From contig JAEZIN010000028.1 in NCBI GenBank assembly GCA_023436585.1, positions 1 to 64,000 of the forward strand: DNA of 64,000 nt, given 5' to 3'. Numbering within the stretch: position 1 is the stretch's first letter; each line of letters starts with the position of its first letter. Source of the DNA: Bacillota bacterium (lineage in GTDB: Bacteria > Bacillota > Clostridia > Christensenellales > Aristaeellaceae). This document shows, one piece after another, positions 7,046-16,183 of the stretch. The notes under the pieces are model-generated. The model made no database searches and was not told the origin of the DNA. It saw only the letters and a program-made list of their open reading frames with translations. Position numbers and translations under genes: made by a program.

Positions 7046-8236
7046 ATGAAGAAAACTGCCGTTACCTTAATGGTTTTTACCTTGATGAACTTTGTTCTGG
7101 CAATGACGGCCTTTGTGTTTAACGGCATTCTGGATAAAGTGGCCCTTTCACTGAACATTTCAATAGCGGATTCCGGATTGCTGAATACCATGTATTCGTA
7201 TGGCGCTGCCTTCGGCGTTCCTGTTATTTTAGTTGCATTCAAGAAAATCGAACGCATCAGGATGCTGAAAATCATGCTGCTGATAACGATCCTGATGACC
7301 ATGGCACTTGTCTTTACACAAAGCTTTGGACTATTGCTCGCCATTCGGCTCATTACGGGGATTTCGGCCAATGGCTACGGCGTGCTGGCTGTTTCGGCGG
7401 TTGTGTCGCTGTCCGCCAAGGAAAGGCTGGGCCGTTCCATGGCTTTCTTGATTATGGGCAACTCACTTGCGCTTGTCATTGGTATTCCGCTGACGCGGGC
7501 CCTGTCATCCAGCCTGGATTGGCGTGGGATATTCTGTATACTGGACATCATAATGATTTTGTCCCTTGTCTACTTCATAAGGTATCTGCCGGAAGGGGAT
7601 CATGAATCCACAAAACTGAATCTGAAAAACGAATGGATGTTTTTCCGGGATGGGAAAACCTTGTTGATTATCATGTATACATTCATCATGTTTGTAGGTT
7701 ATGGCGCGTTTTATACCTACGTTACGCCATATCTGTTGCAGCTTTTCCCATCCACGGAAGCTGCGATAAGCCTGATTCTGGTGCTGCTTGGAGTTGCCAG
7801 CTTCATGGGGAATGGGATTGGCGGTTATGTATCGGACCGCATAGGCTACGCGAAATCGATGTGGCTGGGAGCTGTGTTTCAAATGGCATCAATGCTTTTG
7901 ATTTTTGTTTTTCAATCCGTTCCATGGCTAAGCGTACTCTTTGCCATCCTTTGGTTAATGAGCGCCTGGTTCGCGGGCTTGCAGCTCAATACAGGGATTG
8001 CTCAGGTGACGCAGAACAAATCAGGTTTCATGATCAGCATGAACAGTTCGGCGGTTCAACTGGGCATTGCCATTGGTTCAGGTTTGGCTGCCATTGTGAT
8101 ACACTCAAGCGGGATTCAAAACATTGTTTATATTGCGCTGTTCTCAGGCTTGGGAATCACCGCAATTCAATGGTTTTCAATGAAAAAAGTGCATAAGAGC
8201 GGCGCGGAAAGCAAACTTCCGGCCGAGGGCTTCTGA
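7046..8236 (+). CDS. MFS transporter, drug/sugar-efflux-like
   Basis: A 396-residue, 12-helix major facilitator. Hydrophobic segments alternate throughout, and the loop after helix 2-3 and the mirrored loop VSDRIGYAKSMW (around residue 270) match the MFS signature. Overall character resembles the AraJ/Bcr-type efflux branch. ATG 7046 is chosen because CAGGAGA sits 5 bases before it. Its promoter looks MerR-controlled, which fits inducible efflux of a toxic compound; that is inference. It is not clearly linked to the following radical SAM gene, which lies 286 bases downstream with its own promoter. Confidence 0.88.
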   Translation: MKKTAVTLMVFTLMNFVLAMTAFVFNGILDKVALSLNISIADSGLLNTMYSYGAAFGVPVILVAFKKIERIRMLKIMLLITILMTMALVFTQSFGLLLAIRLITGISANGYGVLAVSAVVSLSAKERLGRSMAFLIMGNSLALVIGIPLTRALSSSLDWRGIFCILDIIMILSLVYFIRYLPEGDHESTKLNLKNEWMFFRDGKTLLIIMYTFIMFVGYGAFYTYVTPYLLQLFPSTEAAISLILVLLGVASFMGNGIGGYVSDRIGYAKSMWLGAVFQMASMLLIFVFQSVPWLSVLFAILWLMSAWFAGLQLNTGIAQVTQNKSGFMISMNSSAVQLGIAIGSGLAAIVIHSSGIQNIVYIALFSGLGITAIQWFSMKKVHKSGAESKLPAEGF

Positions 8237-8305
8237 TTCCTATGCCTGTAACAAGATGAGCTGCCGTGTTAGAGGCCTCCGGCCTGCTCCATGTATCGGA
8301 AAGCC

Positions 8306-8334
8306 TTGAAAGTCAATGGCTTTGTGCGTATAAT
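8306..8334 (+). promoter_or_regulatory. SigmaA promoter upstream of radical SAM gene
   Basis: TTGAAA (8306-8311) and TATAAT (8329-8334) are separated by 17 bases. The resulting leader would be about 180 bases long; no known riboswitch was recognised in it. Confidence 0.6.
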
Positions 8335-8522
8335 GGAAGGGTGCTTTTCGGGTCAGGCCTGACGGGCAATCGCCGGCTTCCATTGGGGAAAATTTCTGCC
8401 GCCAAGGCCGCATCAGGCTTAAGCGGCATCTTTTTGTATAGACAAAACAGATGGTTAGACGGCCGCCTGCACAAATCAATAGTACAATATCTACGGCAGG
8501 ACTGCCGGGAGGGGGACGCTTG

Positions 8523-9647
8523 ATGAAAATTTCCAAGAGCGACGCGCTGATATGGTTTGATTATTTTTCGGAGTTGCCGGAGGATGAGGAGATCAGCGCA
8601 AAGCATAAAGAGATCATATACGCTGTTTTTGCGCAGATCGAGGCGGCGGTGGAAGACAGGTTCGATGCGCTCAAGTCACAGATCAGCGGCCTGAAAACGC
8701 TTCAAAACAGAACCCTTTATGTGGGGGATGAAAGCAGGTTTCCTAAGGGGTGCGTATCCTGCCTGACGGGCACGGGATTAAGCGCCATACGCAAAACGAA
8801 CAAATGCAACCTGAATTGCAAGTTCTGCTATAACTATGGGGAACTGGACAATATTCCGCCGGTGGGCGAAGGTATGTGGGAATTCGGGGGCACGAAGTTT
8901 TATGAGAAGGATATCGACCTGCTCCTTTCCATACAGCAAAAACCCACCGGTATCTCCTATGTGTACTTGGAACCGTTTATGGAGATTGAAAAATACTATC
9001 CTGTGATCAAGAAATTCAGCGATGCTGGGGTGCATCAGCATCTGTACACCAACGGCACCCTGGCAACGGAAGCGAACCTGAAAGCGCTGGGGGAGGCCGG
9101 CCTTGACGAAATCCGCTTCAACCTTGGCGCGTCCAACAGCGCGGACAGCGTTATTGCCAACATAGGCACAGCGAAAAAATATATCGGCCGCGTGGGCATA
9201 GAAACACCCATGACACCGCAGTTTTACAGGGCATTTTTCAAAAAAAAGCAGGCGATTCTCGATACCAGGCTGGATTTCATCAACTGCGCGGAACTGCATT
9301 TAAACGAAAACAACATCGGAAACTATGGCGGAGAGAACATGTATATCTCCAGGCACGGGTATATCTCCCCGGTTTGGAGCAGGGAACTGACGCTTAAACT
9401 CATGCGCACAGCCGGTGAGGAAAAGTGGGATCTGGCGGTCCATGACTGTTCCAACCACACGAAATTTGCCAGAGGGCTAAATCTGAGCAGCAAAGAAGGC
9501 AAGTGGTTCGGTGCCAGCAATTATGCCTGTGAGTTTGACAGGATTCCCTTTGAGGCATTTTTACCGATCCTCAATGATGACAGCTTTGCCTTCTTAAGCG
9601 AAGAGGAACTGCCTGACGGCTATAAGCCGGAATTGCTGAATGTTTAG
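8523..9647 (+). CDS. Radical SAM protein, function unknown
   Basis: A 374-residue protein with a radical SAM core. The [4Fe-4S]/SAM motif CxxxCxxC appears as CNLNCKFC near residue 97, preceded by a CVSC pair; the following TIM-barrel strands include YVYLEPFMEIEKYYP and HLYTNGT. Cys residues later (HDCSNH, NYACEF) could bind a second cluster but do not form a standard SPASM pattern. ATG 8523 is chosen because a GGAGGGGG site precedes it. Neighbours give no substrate; no peptide precursor gene is seen. An anaerobic activase or maturase role is possible but unsupported. Confidence 0.85.
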   Translation: MKISKSDALIWFDYFSELPEDEEISAKHKEIIYAVFAQIEAAVEDRFDALKSQISGLKTLQNRTLYVGDESRFPKGCVSCLTGTGLSAIRKTNKCNLNCKFCYNYGELDNIPPVGEGMWEFGGTKFYEKDIDLLLSIQQKPTGISYVYLEPFMEIEKYYPVIKKFSDAGVHQHLYTNGTLATEANLKALGEAGLDEIRFNLGASNSADSVIANIGTAKKYIGRVGIETPMTPQFYRAFFKKKQAILDTRLDFINCAELHLNENNIGNYGGENMYISRHGYISPVWSRELTLKLMRTAGEEKWDLAVHDCSNHTKFARGLNLSSKEGKWFGASNYACEFDRIPFEAFLPILNDDSFAFLSEEELPDGYKPELLNV

Positions 9648-9757
9648 CCCGTGGCTTCTTTAGGATGCGATAAATTTCCCATGCGAGAGCGCGGCAGGAA
9701 AAATCCGCCGCATGGTGGAATTTTGTGTTATAATAACGATGATATTGGAGATTCCGT

Positions 9758-10321
9758 ATGGAAATGGAAAAGATCGTGTCGTTCCTGGAGGAAGCGGAAG
9801 GGCTGAAATCCGTCCTCCGTACGGCGTATGCAAGCAGCGGCCGCAGGGAAAGCACCGCGGAGCACTCCTGGCGGCTGGCCCTGTTGGCCGGCGTTATGTT
9901 GGAGGACTCAAGCGGTCTGGACATACCCAAGACGTTAATGATGTGCCTGATCCATGACATCGGCGAAATCTACGAAGGCGATGTTTCAGCCGCGCTGCAT
10001 CCCGACAAGGAAGGCAAGCTTGCAACGGAAACCCGTGCGGCGCAAAAGGTGTTTTCCCACCTTTCAAAAGACCGGGCCAATTGGCTGATGGATATTTTCT
10101 TGGAGTATAACGGCGGCGTTACGCCGGAAGCAAAGCTGGTCAAAGCCCTGGATAAGGCGGAAACCATACTGCAGCACTGCCAGGGCAGGAATCCCGCCGG
10201 CTTTGATTACCTCTTTAATCTGGAATACGGAAAAGAGTACTTTACGCAGGATGAAGATTTGAAGAAACTGCGCACCTTGTTGGATGGGAAGACGATGGAA
10301 AAGGCAAACGCGGATAAATAA
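9758..10321 (+). CDS. HD-domain phosphohydrolase (YfbR/HDDC2-like)
   Basis: A 187-residue metal-dependent HD hydrolase. The metal-binding pattern is visible as TAEHSWR, then CLIHDIGEIYEGD, with a distal Asp in KALDKAETI. This arrangement matches YfbR/HDDC2-type 5'-deoxynucleotidases that dephosphorylate dNMPs. A TATAAT box lies at 9729-9734, without a strong -35. It begins a closely spaced plus-strand gene series (flavodoxin, acetyltransferase, creatininase-like, second HD protein), but shared pathway is not evident. Confidence 0.85.
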   Translation: MEMEKIVSFLEEAEGLKSVLRTAYASSGRRESTAEHSWRLALLAGVMLEDSSGLDIPKTLMMCLIHDIGEIYEGDVSAALHPDKEGKLATETRAAQKVFSHLSKDRANWLMDIFLEYNGGVTPEAKLVKALDKAETILQHCQGRNPAGFDYLFNLEYGKEYFTQDEDLKKLRTLLDGKTMEKANADK

Positions 10322-10430
10322 AGTGAAACAGGCCTTCCGCCGCCGGACATATGATTTCATGCCCGCGCAAAAGAAGGAATTGGGCAAAGCGGATGGAAAT
10401 TACAAGGATATAACGAAAGGGGCTGGGAAG

Positions 10431-10871
10431 ATGAAAACCGCAATCGTATACTACACCTTTGGCGGATCCACCAAGAAGGAGGCGGAAAGCCTGGCCCTGG
10501 CGCTGAACGCGCCCTTGTACAGGGTGAGGGAGAAGCGGAACCGCAGCTTTATAGGCTCCTTTATATCTGGGTGCTATCATGCCATGCACCGAAAGGCATC
10601 GGCCATACAAAAGCCGGATGTGGACCTGAAGGCGTTTGACCGCATCCTACTTGGCAGCCCGGTGTGGGCCGGCTTCCCGGCGCCCGCTTTCAACGCCATG
10701 GTGGAGCTGCTTCCTACGGGCAAGGAAGTGGAAGTGTTCCTTTGCTCCGGCGGCGGCGAAACTCTAAAGAGCGAGCAGGGTACAAAAGCGATGATCCAGC
10801 GGAAAGGCTGCACCCTCGTAGCCTACCGCGATGTGAAAACAGGCGTTATGCCCGGAAAAATGAAAGAATAA
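10431..10871 (+). CDS. Flavodoxin-like protein
   Basis: A 146-residue single-domain protein starting MKTAIVYYTFGGSTKKEAESLA, the FMN phosphate loop of flavodoxins, with the second flavin loop GSPVWAGFPAPAFNA near residue 71. It is presumably a soluble flavin electron carrier or quinone reductase. ATG 10431 is chosen, with GGGAAG just upstream; the longer frame would start inside the preceding HD gene. It ends 51 bases before an acetyltransferase gene. Confidence 0.83.
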   Translation: MKTAIVYYTFGGSTKKEAESLALALNAPLYRVREKRNRSFIGSFISGCYHAMHRKASAIQKPDVDLKAFDRILLGSPVWAGFPAPAFNAMVELLPTGKEVEVFLCSGGGETLKSEQGTKAMIQRKGCTLVAYRDVKTGVMPGKMKE

Positions 10872-10922
10872 GCACGTTGCGAAGGAAACAGGCGTTTTGC
10901 CTTGCGGGAAAGGAACTGCCCG

Positions 10923-11768
10923 ATGGCTTTATTTCAAACCCTGGAAAATACAAAATGGGATGTGCTTCACCAGGCTTTTGCGGAGGCTTTTTCCGATTAC
11001 CAGGTGAAAATCGATTTGCCGTATTGGAAGTTTGAGCAAATGCTTGTTAGGCGCGGCTTTTGCCCGGAAGCCTCCCTGGGCGCCTTTGAAGACGGCCGGC
11101 TTGTGGGCTTTGTATTGAACGGGCTTCGGGATTGGCACGGCAAAAAAACGGCCTATGACCTGGGCACGGGCGTTGTGAAGGAATACAGGCGGCAGGGGCT
11201 CACAAGCGTTATGCTACAAGACGTCAAAGCGCTGCTGAAACAGAAGAATACGGAGCAATACCTGTTGGAAGTGATTAAAACCAACGAATCCGCGCTGGCG
11301 CTTTACTTAAAACAGGGCTTTGAAATCCAGCGGGAGTTTGCGTGCTTCCGCATGGAAAAAAGCCGGCATGTATTCCATACAAATGGAAAGGTTGATCGGG
11401 CGGAGGGGATTGATTTTGACCGGGCCAAGGAGTTTTGGGATTTTGATCCCTCCTGGCAAAACACGGTGAATTCCATAAAAGCCGTTCCGGAGGCTTTTGC
11501 TTATGTAACTGCGCGAAGCGGGGAAGAAATGGCCGGGTATGGCATCGTGGATATGCGGACGGGGGATATCCCCCAAATCGCCGTGCAAAAGGCCCACAGG
11601 GGAAAAGGCATCGCACTGCGCATCCTTGCGGAGCTAGCAAAAAGCACGGAGGCCAGCACCCTCAGCGTGCTCAATGTGCAGGAAGGCATCAAGCCCATGG
11701 AGGATTTTCTGCTGGGAGCGGGATTTGATCTTCATGTGGGGCAGTACGAGATGCTCCTGGTCTTGTAA
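10923..11768 (+). CDS. GNAT acetyltransferase, two tandem GNAT domains
   Basis: A 281-residue protein with two Gcn5-related N-acetyltransferase folds. The first (about residues 1-145) has the acetyl-CoA loop V-x-x-xYRRQGLTSVML; the second (about 150-281) has VQKAHRGKGIALRIL. Tandem-GNAT proteins often use one domain for catalysis and one structurally. ATG 10923 is chosen because AAAGGAA precedes it by 7 bases. The next gene, a creatininase-like amidohydrolase, starts 18 bases later, implying cotranscription. Substrate unknown. Confidence 0.87.
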   Translation: MALFQTLENTKWDVLHQAFAEAFSDYQVKIDLPYWKFEQMLVRRGFCPEASLGAFEDGRLVGFVLNGLRDWHGKKTAYDLGTGVVKEYRRQGLTSVMLQDVKALLKQKNTEQYLLEVIKTNESALALYLKQGFEIQREFACFRMEKSRHVFHTNGKVDRAEGIDFDRAKEFWDFDPSWQNTVNSIKAVPEAFAYVTARSGEEMAGYGIVDMRTGDIPQIAVQKAHRGKGIALRILAELAKSTEASTLSVLNVQEGIKPMEDFLLGAGFDLHVGQYEMLLVL

Positions 11769-11786
11769 TGGGGGAGAACACGCAAG

Positions 11787-12575
11787 ATGAGCGGGAAAAG
11801 AATACCCTACGGCGCGCAGACGCGCTTTTCCGTATTTGAGGATACTATGGTGGAACTGACCTGGCAGGAGGTGCAAAGCGCGGCTGACCGGGGCGATATC
11901 GTGCTGCTGCCCATCGGGATTGTGGAAGGGCATGGCCCGCATCTGGACCTTTCGGCTGATTTTTACTTAAGCACGCTGAGCTGCCGGTTTTTGAAGCAGG
12001 AGCTTTATGATCTCGGTATCGGGGCCATTATTGCGCCGCCTGTCTATTGGGGCGTCAGCCAGGATGTGAAAAAATACGCCGGCACCTTCTCTGTGCAGCC
12101 GGAAACCATGCAGGCGCTGCTTACAGACATTCTGTTTTCGTTTCACGGCTGGGGCTTTCATAGGGTGTTTGTCCAAAACGCCCACGGTGATCCCACGCAT
12201 ATCGGCATGATCAGGTCGGTGATAGAAAAGGCCAATGAACTTCTTGGCCTCAAAGCCTATTTCATGTGGGAGCTGGACGTTGAGGCAGATCACGATATTG
12301 CGTTTCCACCCATGCGGGAGTGCAGGTTCCAGCCTGACTACCATGCCGGGGCCATCGAAACGGCACAGATGGCCGCTTTCTTTCCGGAAAAGGTAAGGGT
12401 TGATGTGGCGAAAGAGCTTAAGCCCCAGGATAGCTTTCATCCGCTGGCCTACTGCGGGGATCCGGCCAGCTACGGCAAGGAAATCAACATGGCGGAGTAT
12501 GCCTGCGCCGACGCAAGGCTGGACGCGCTGAAGGTGCAGGCCATCCTGAAAAGAGACGGACAAGGGAAAGCATAA
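11787..12575 (+). CDS. Creatininase-family amidohydrolase
   Basis: A 262-residue protein of the creatininase/FAPy-hydrolase superfamily, which uses two metals to hydrolyse cyclic or linear amides. Ligand segments visible are GIVEGHGPHLDLSADF (residues 46-61), QNAHGD in place of the usual NGHGGN, and HAGAIETAQMAAF. The Asp replacing the usual asparagine after the HG pair is a modest deviation. An ATG at 11787 with a GGGGGAGA site 16 bases before it is accepted. The true substrate among creatinine, formamide or pterin analogues cannot be told. Confidence 0.88.
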   Translation: MSGKRIPYGAQTRFSVFEDTMVELTWQEVQSAADRGDIVLLPIGIVEGHGPHLDLSADFYLSTLSCRFLKQELYDLGIGAIIAPPVYWGVSQDVKKYAGTFSVQPETMQALLTDILFSFHGWGFHRVFVQNAHGDPTHIGMIRSVIEKANELLGLKAYFMWELDVEADHDIAFPPMRECRFQPDYHAGAIETAQMAAFFPEKVRVDVAKELKPQDSFHPLAYCGDPASYGKEINMAEYACADARLDALKVQAILKRDGQGKA

Positions 12576-12601
12576 ACATAAGAAATAGTCAGAGGGAGCA
12601 A

Positions 12602-13282
12602 ATGAACAAGGAAACGTATCATGCGCTTAAAGACCATATGCTTGGCTTTATGCGGGACAGCGCCCACGACAGGGAGCATATTTACCGCGTGCTGTACACG
12701 GCACTGGATATAGCGGGCCATGAGGAAAATGTGGATTTGGATGTGCTGACCGCCGCCTGCCTTTTGCACGACATCGGCAGGGTGGAGCAATACAAAGACC
12801 CCCGCGTATGCCACGCGGAGGCGGGGAGCGAAATGGCTTACGCGATCCTTTTAGAGCTGGGCTGGGCGCAAACGAAGGCGGAGCATGTAAGGCAGTGCGT
12901 ATTGACCCACAGGTTCAGGAACGACCGCCCCCCTAAAAGCCTGGAGGCGAAGATACTCTTTGATGCGGACAAGATAGACGCCACCGGGGCACTGGGGATT
13001 GCAAGGACTTTGATCTACCAGGGTCAGGTATCTCAGCCGCTGTACACAGCGGAGGATGACCGCGTGCTGGACGGTACCGGGGAGGAGCCGCCCTCATTTT
13101 TCCATGAATACAGGTTCAAACTGGAAAAGCTGTACAACATTTTTTATACAAAAAGAGGCGGCGAGATCGCCAATGGGCGGCGGGCCGCGGCGGAAGCGTT
13201 CTACAAGAGCCTGCTTTCGGAAGCGCAAGGATGCTACCGGGACGGTAAACGCCGTTTGGATAAAATTTTGGCCGGAAACTGA
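12602..13282 (+). CDS. HD-domain hydrolase
   Basis: A 226-residue HD protein: DREHIYRVL supplies the first His, and LLHDIGRVEQYKD (around residue 58) the HD pair, followed by HAEAGSEMA and a distal Asp in LFDADKIDATGA. This pattern resembles YedJ/YpgQ-type HD phosphohydrolases acting on nucleotides. AGAGGGAGC lies directly before the ATG. It follows the creatininase-like gene by 26 bases and is probably cotranscribed. No terminator was seen in the 240 bases before the kinase gene. Confidence 0.87.
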   Translation: MNKETYHALKDHMLGFMRDSAHDREHIYRVLYTALDIAGHEENVDLDVLTAACLLHDIGRVEQYKDPRVCHAEAGSEMAYAILLELGWAQTKAEHVRQCVLTHRFRNDRPPKSLEAKILFDADKIDATGALGIARTLIYQGQVSQPLYTAEDDRVLDGTGEEPPSFFHEYRFKLEKLYNIFYTKRGGEIANGRRAAAEAFYKSLLSEAQGCYRDGKRRLDKILAGN

Positions 13283-13522
13283 GAAAACAGCGAAGCGCAA
13301 AAACGTGAACCGCTCATCCAAGTAGCCAGCCGGAAAATAGACGGATCAAAAAACACCGCCGGGAGCCGGGTACGGGCCCTTATTTCCCGTTTATGCCCCG
13401 TTGCTCCCGCCTGTCCATATCAACGATAGGTTTTATCGCTTGTTAATGGTTACGGGAATACCATGCGGGACGGTGTGACTTGTTTGCAATTCTATCCGGT
13501 TAATGGTGAAGGGGGCTTTTTC

Positions 13523-16183
13523 ATGCAAAGCGGCTTCACGGTCAAGGAAGCGTTCGAGGCTGTTCCGGACAGTTTTTTTTCCTTGGATGGAGATTGGCGC
13601 ATTACCTACGCAAACCGCAAGGCCGCCGCCATTGTGGGGCGGCGGCAGGATGAACTTGTGGGAAAGGTGCTTTGGGAGCAGTATCCGGAGCTTGTTAAAA
13701 CGGTAGTATTCGAAAAATACCATATGGCCAGGGAGACGGGCGTGGTCCAGAGCGTGGAAATGAGCGGACCCGACGGAGACACATTGTACAATGTGCTGGC
13801 CATCCCCATGGATGGCGGGATACACGTATACGGACAGGATATCACACGCCGGAAGCAGGCGGAAAAAGCCCTGAAGGAAAACGAAGAGCGGGAAGCGTTC
13901 CTTTTGAAACTCAGCGACGCCATCCGGCCGCTAGGTGACCCGCTGGATATACAGGATGCTGCCGCCCGCGTGCTGGGTGAGCATATCCAGGCGGACAGGG
14001 CTTTTTACAGCGATGTGGTAACAAGAGACGGCATGGATTATTTTTCGACCCAGCGCATCTACAAAAAGCCCGATGACTCATTTCCAATGGGACTATCCCG
14101 GCTGGACCGCATGGCAAATCTGCTGGACGAGAACAGGCTGGGCCGCATCATTGTGATCAGCGACCTGAATAGCGACGCGCGCATCACCGCTGAGGAAAGG
14201 GCCGGCTGCAGATGCCATCATATGAAGGCTGTGATAGGCATCCCCCTGATCAAAAACGGCAAATTCGTCGCCTGCTTCATGGTGCATCAGGCTACGGCGC
14301 GCACTTGGACGGCTCAGGAAGTCAACATGGTAGAGGAAACGGCGGAGCGCACGTGGGCGGCGGTAGAAAGGGCCAGGGCGGTGGAGGCGCTGAAGGAAAG
14401 CCAGGAGCTGCTTTCGGCAGAGTTGAGCGGGGCAAAGCTTTTGCAAAGCGTCAGCCTGGTGTTCTTTCACGAGGAGGACATACAAGCCCTGTATAACAAG
14501 ATTGTGGATGCGGCGGCCAGCATCATGCAGTCCCAGTATGCCAGCCTGCAGGTGTTTTGCCCGGAGCCTTTAGGCGAGGGCAGGCTGAAGCTGCTGGCCA
14601 ACAAGGGCCTGGACAAGAAAACGGAAGCTGCCTGGGAATGGGTAGACATCACGGCCAGCACGCCCTGCGCCATGGCCTGGCGGACAGGCTGCCGGGTACT
14701 GGTGAACGATGTCAGAACCTGCGGCTTCATGCGGGGCACGAATGCGCTGCCCACCTTTTTGCAGGCCGGCATACTGGCCACCCAGGCAACGCCCCTGTTT
14801 TCCCGCCAGGGAAAGCTACTGGGCATGATTTCCACCCATTGGAGCCACGTGCACCAGCCATTGGAGCTGCAGCTTCGCTTCATGGATGTTCTGGGCCGGC
14901 AGGCCGCCGACCTGATTGAGCGCCGTCAGGCGGAAGATGCCCTGCGGGAAAGCCAGGAGCGCACCTTGAAGCTGAACAGGGAACTGAATGAGGCCGACAA
15001 GAACAAGAACAAATTTTTAAGCGCACTTTCCCACGAGCTTCGCAATCCTCTGGCGGCCATCTCCGTAGGTCTGCAGCTTTTGGGCACAACCAGCGATTTG
15101 GGTGAAAGCAGCTGTGCCATAGAGATCATGAAACGGCAGATGAATCAGTTATGCCACCTGGTGGATGACCTGCTGGACTTAACCCGGATCAATAGCAACA
15201 AGATACAATTGAAAAAGGAGAGGCTGGAGCTGAATGCGCTGGCCCTGCTGACCGCGGAGGATTTAAAGCAATTCTTTGATAAAAAGGGAATAAGGCTGAC
15301 GGTACGCGCCTGCGGCGTGCCCCTATACCTGAACGCCGATCCCGTCAGGCTCAGGCAGATTATTGAGAACCTGCTCAATAACGCGCACAAGTTCACTGAT
15401 CAGGGCGGAGAAGCGGAAATGCATGTCTTCAGGGAAGAAGGGGAGGCCGTCATCTGCGTCAGAGACAACGGCATCGGAATCAGGCAGGATATGCTTCCTA
15501 TCCTGTTTGAGCCCTTCACCCAGGCGGACAATTCCCTGGAAAGAAGCAGCGGCGGCCTGGGCCTGGGCCTCTCCATTGTCAAGAGCATTGCCGCGCTTCA
15601 TGGCGGATCGGCCTCGGCTTTCAGCGAGGGGTTGGGGAAAGGCTCCTGCTTTTTAATCCGCCTGCCCCTTGCGGACGGGGACGAAAGCGGGGTGGAAGCG
15701 GTCCCACCCCCAAGGAAGACTGGAAGCGCGCTGAAAATACTGCTGATCGAGGACAACCGGGATTACGCCGAGCTGTTATGTTCCCTGCTGGAAAAGGAAG
15801 GCCATATGTGCGCCTTGGCGCGTGATGGCGCCCAGGCGGTGGAAAAGGCGAAGGTGTTCCTGCCGGACGCGGTGTTCTGCGATATCGGCCTGCCTGTGAT
15901 GGATGGCTTTGAGGTGGCCCGGCGGCTGCGCGGCGAAGCACCCCTAAGGGATACCTTTATGATTGCGCTCACCGGGTACGCGGGCCATCGGGATGTGAAA
16001 ATGGCACTGGAATCAGGCTTTCACCTGCACCTGTCCAAGCCGGCCGATATGGCGGCGATAAGGGATGCGCTTTGCGAGGCACAAAGGCGAAGATCAAAGA
16101 AGAATGAGAAAGAGGATACGTATGCAGACCATACAAAAGCCCTGGATCAAATTAATGGAGACAATCGGCAGGGAGGATTTTGA
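13523..16183 (+). CDS. Soluble hybrid sensor histidine kinase (PAS-GAF-GAF-HisKA-HATPase-REC)
   Basis: An 886-residue kinase without membrane segments, so it senses a cytosolic signal. In order: PAS domain (about 5-115), GAF domain (about 125-285), second GAF (about 310-470), dimerisation/phosphoacceptor HisKA with SHELRNPLAAI (His near residue 504), HATPase with ENLLNNAHKF, DNGIGI and GGLGLGLSIVK boxes, and a C-terminal receiver with phospho-Asp in FCDIGLPVMDGFE (near 785). No DNA-binding regulator is adjacent, so output must pass to another phosphotransfer protein or partner. ATG 13523 is preferred, with GAAGGGGG upstream, although ATG 13463 is possible. Its 3' end overlaps the following GNAT gene by 62 bases. 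Confidence 0.9.
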   Translation: MQSGFTVKEAFEAVPDSFFSLDGDWRITYANRKAAAIVGRRQDELVGKVLWEQYPELVKTVVFEKYHMARETGVVQSVEMSGPDGDTLYNVLAIPMDGGIHVYGQDITRRKQAEKALKENEEREAFLLKLSDAIRPLGDPLDIQDAAARVLGEHIQADRAFYSDVVTRDGMDYFSTQRIYKKPDDSFPMGLSRLDRMANLLDENRLGRIIVISDLNSDARITAEERAGCRCHHMKAVIGIPLIKNGKFVACFMVHQATARTWTAQEVNMVEETAERTWAAVERARAVEALKESQELLSAELSGAKLLQSVSLVFFHEEDIQALYNKIVDAAASIMQSQYASLQVFCPEPLGEGRLKLLANKGLDKKTEAAWEWVDITASTPCAMAWRTGCRVLVNDVRTCGFMRGTNALPTFLQAGILATQATPLFSRQGKLLGMISTHWSHVHQPLELQLRFMDVLGRQAADLIERRQAEDALRESQERTLKLNRELNEADKNKNKFLSALSHELRNPLAAISVGLQLLGTTSDLGESSCAIEIMKRQMNQLCHLVDDLLDLTRINSNKIQLKKERLELNALALLTAEDLKQFFDKKGIRLTVRACGVPLYLNADPVRLRQIIENLLNNAHKFTDQGGEAEMHVFREEGEAVICVRDNGIGIRQDMLPILFEPFTQADNSLERSSGGLGLGLSIVKSIAALHGGSASAFSEGLGKGSCFLIRLPLADGDESGVEAVPPPRKTGSALKILLIEDNRDYAELLCSLLEKEGHMCALARDGAQAVEKAKVFLPDAVFCDIGLPVMDGFEVARRLRGEAPLRDTFMIALTGYAGHRDVKMALESGFHLHLSKPADMAAIRDALCEAQRRRSKKNEKEDTYADHTKALDQINGDNRQGGF

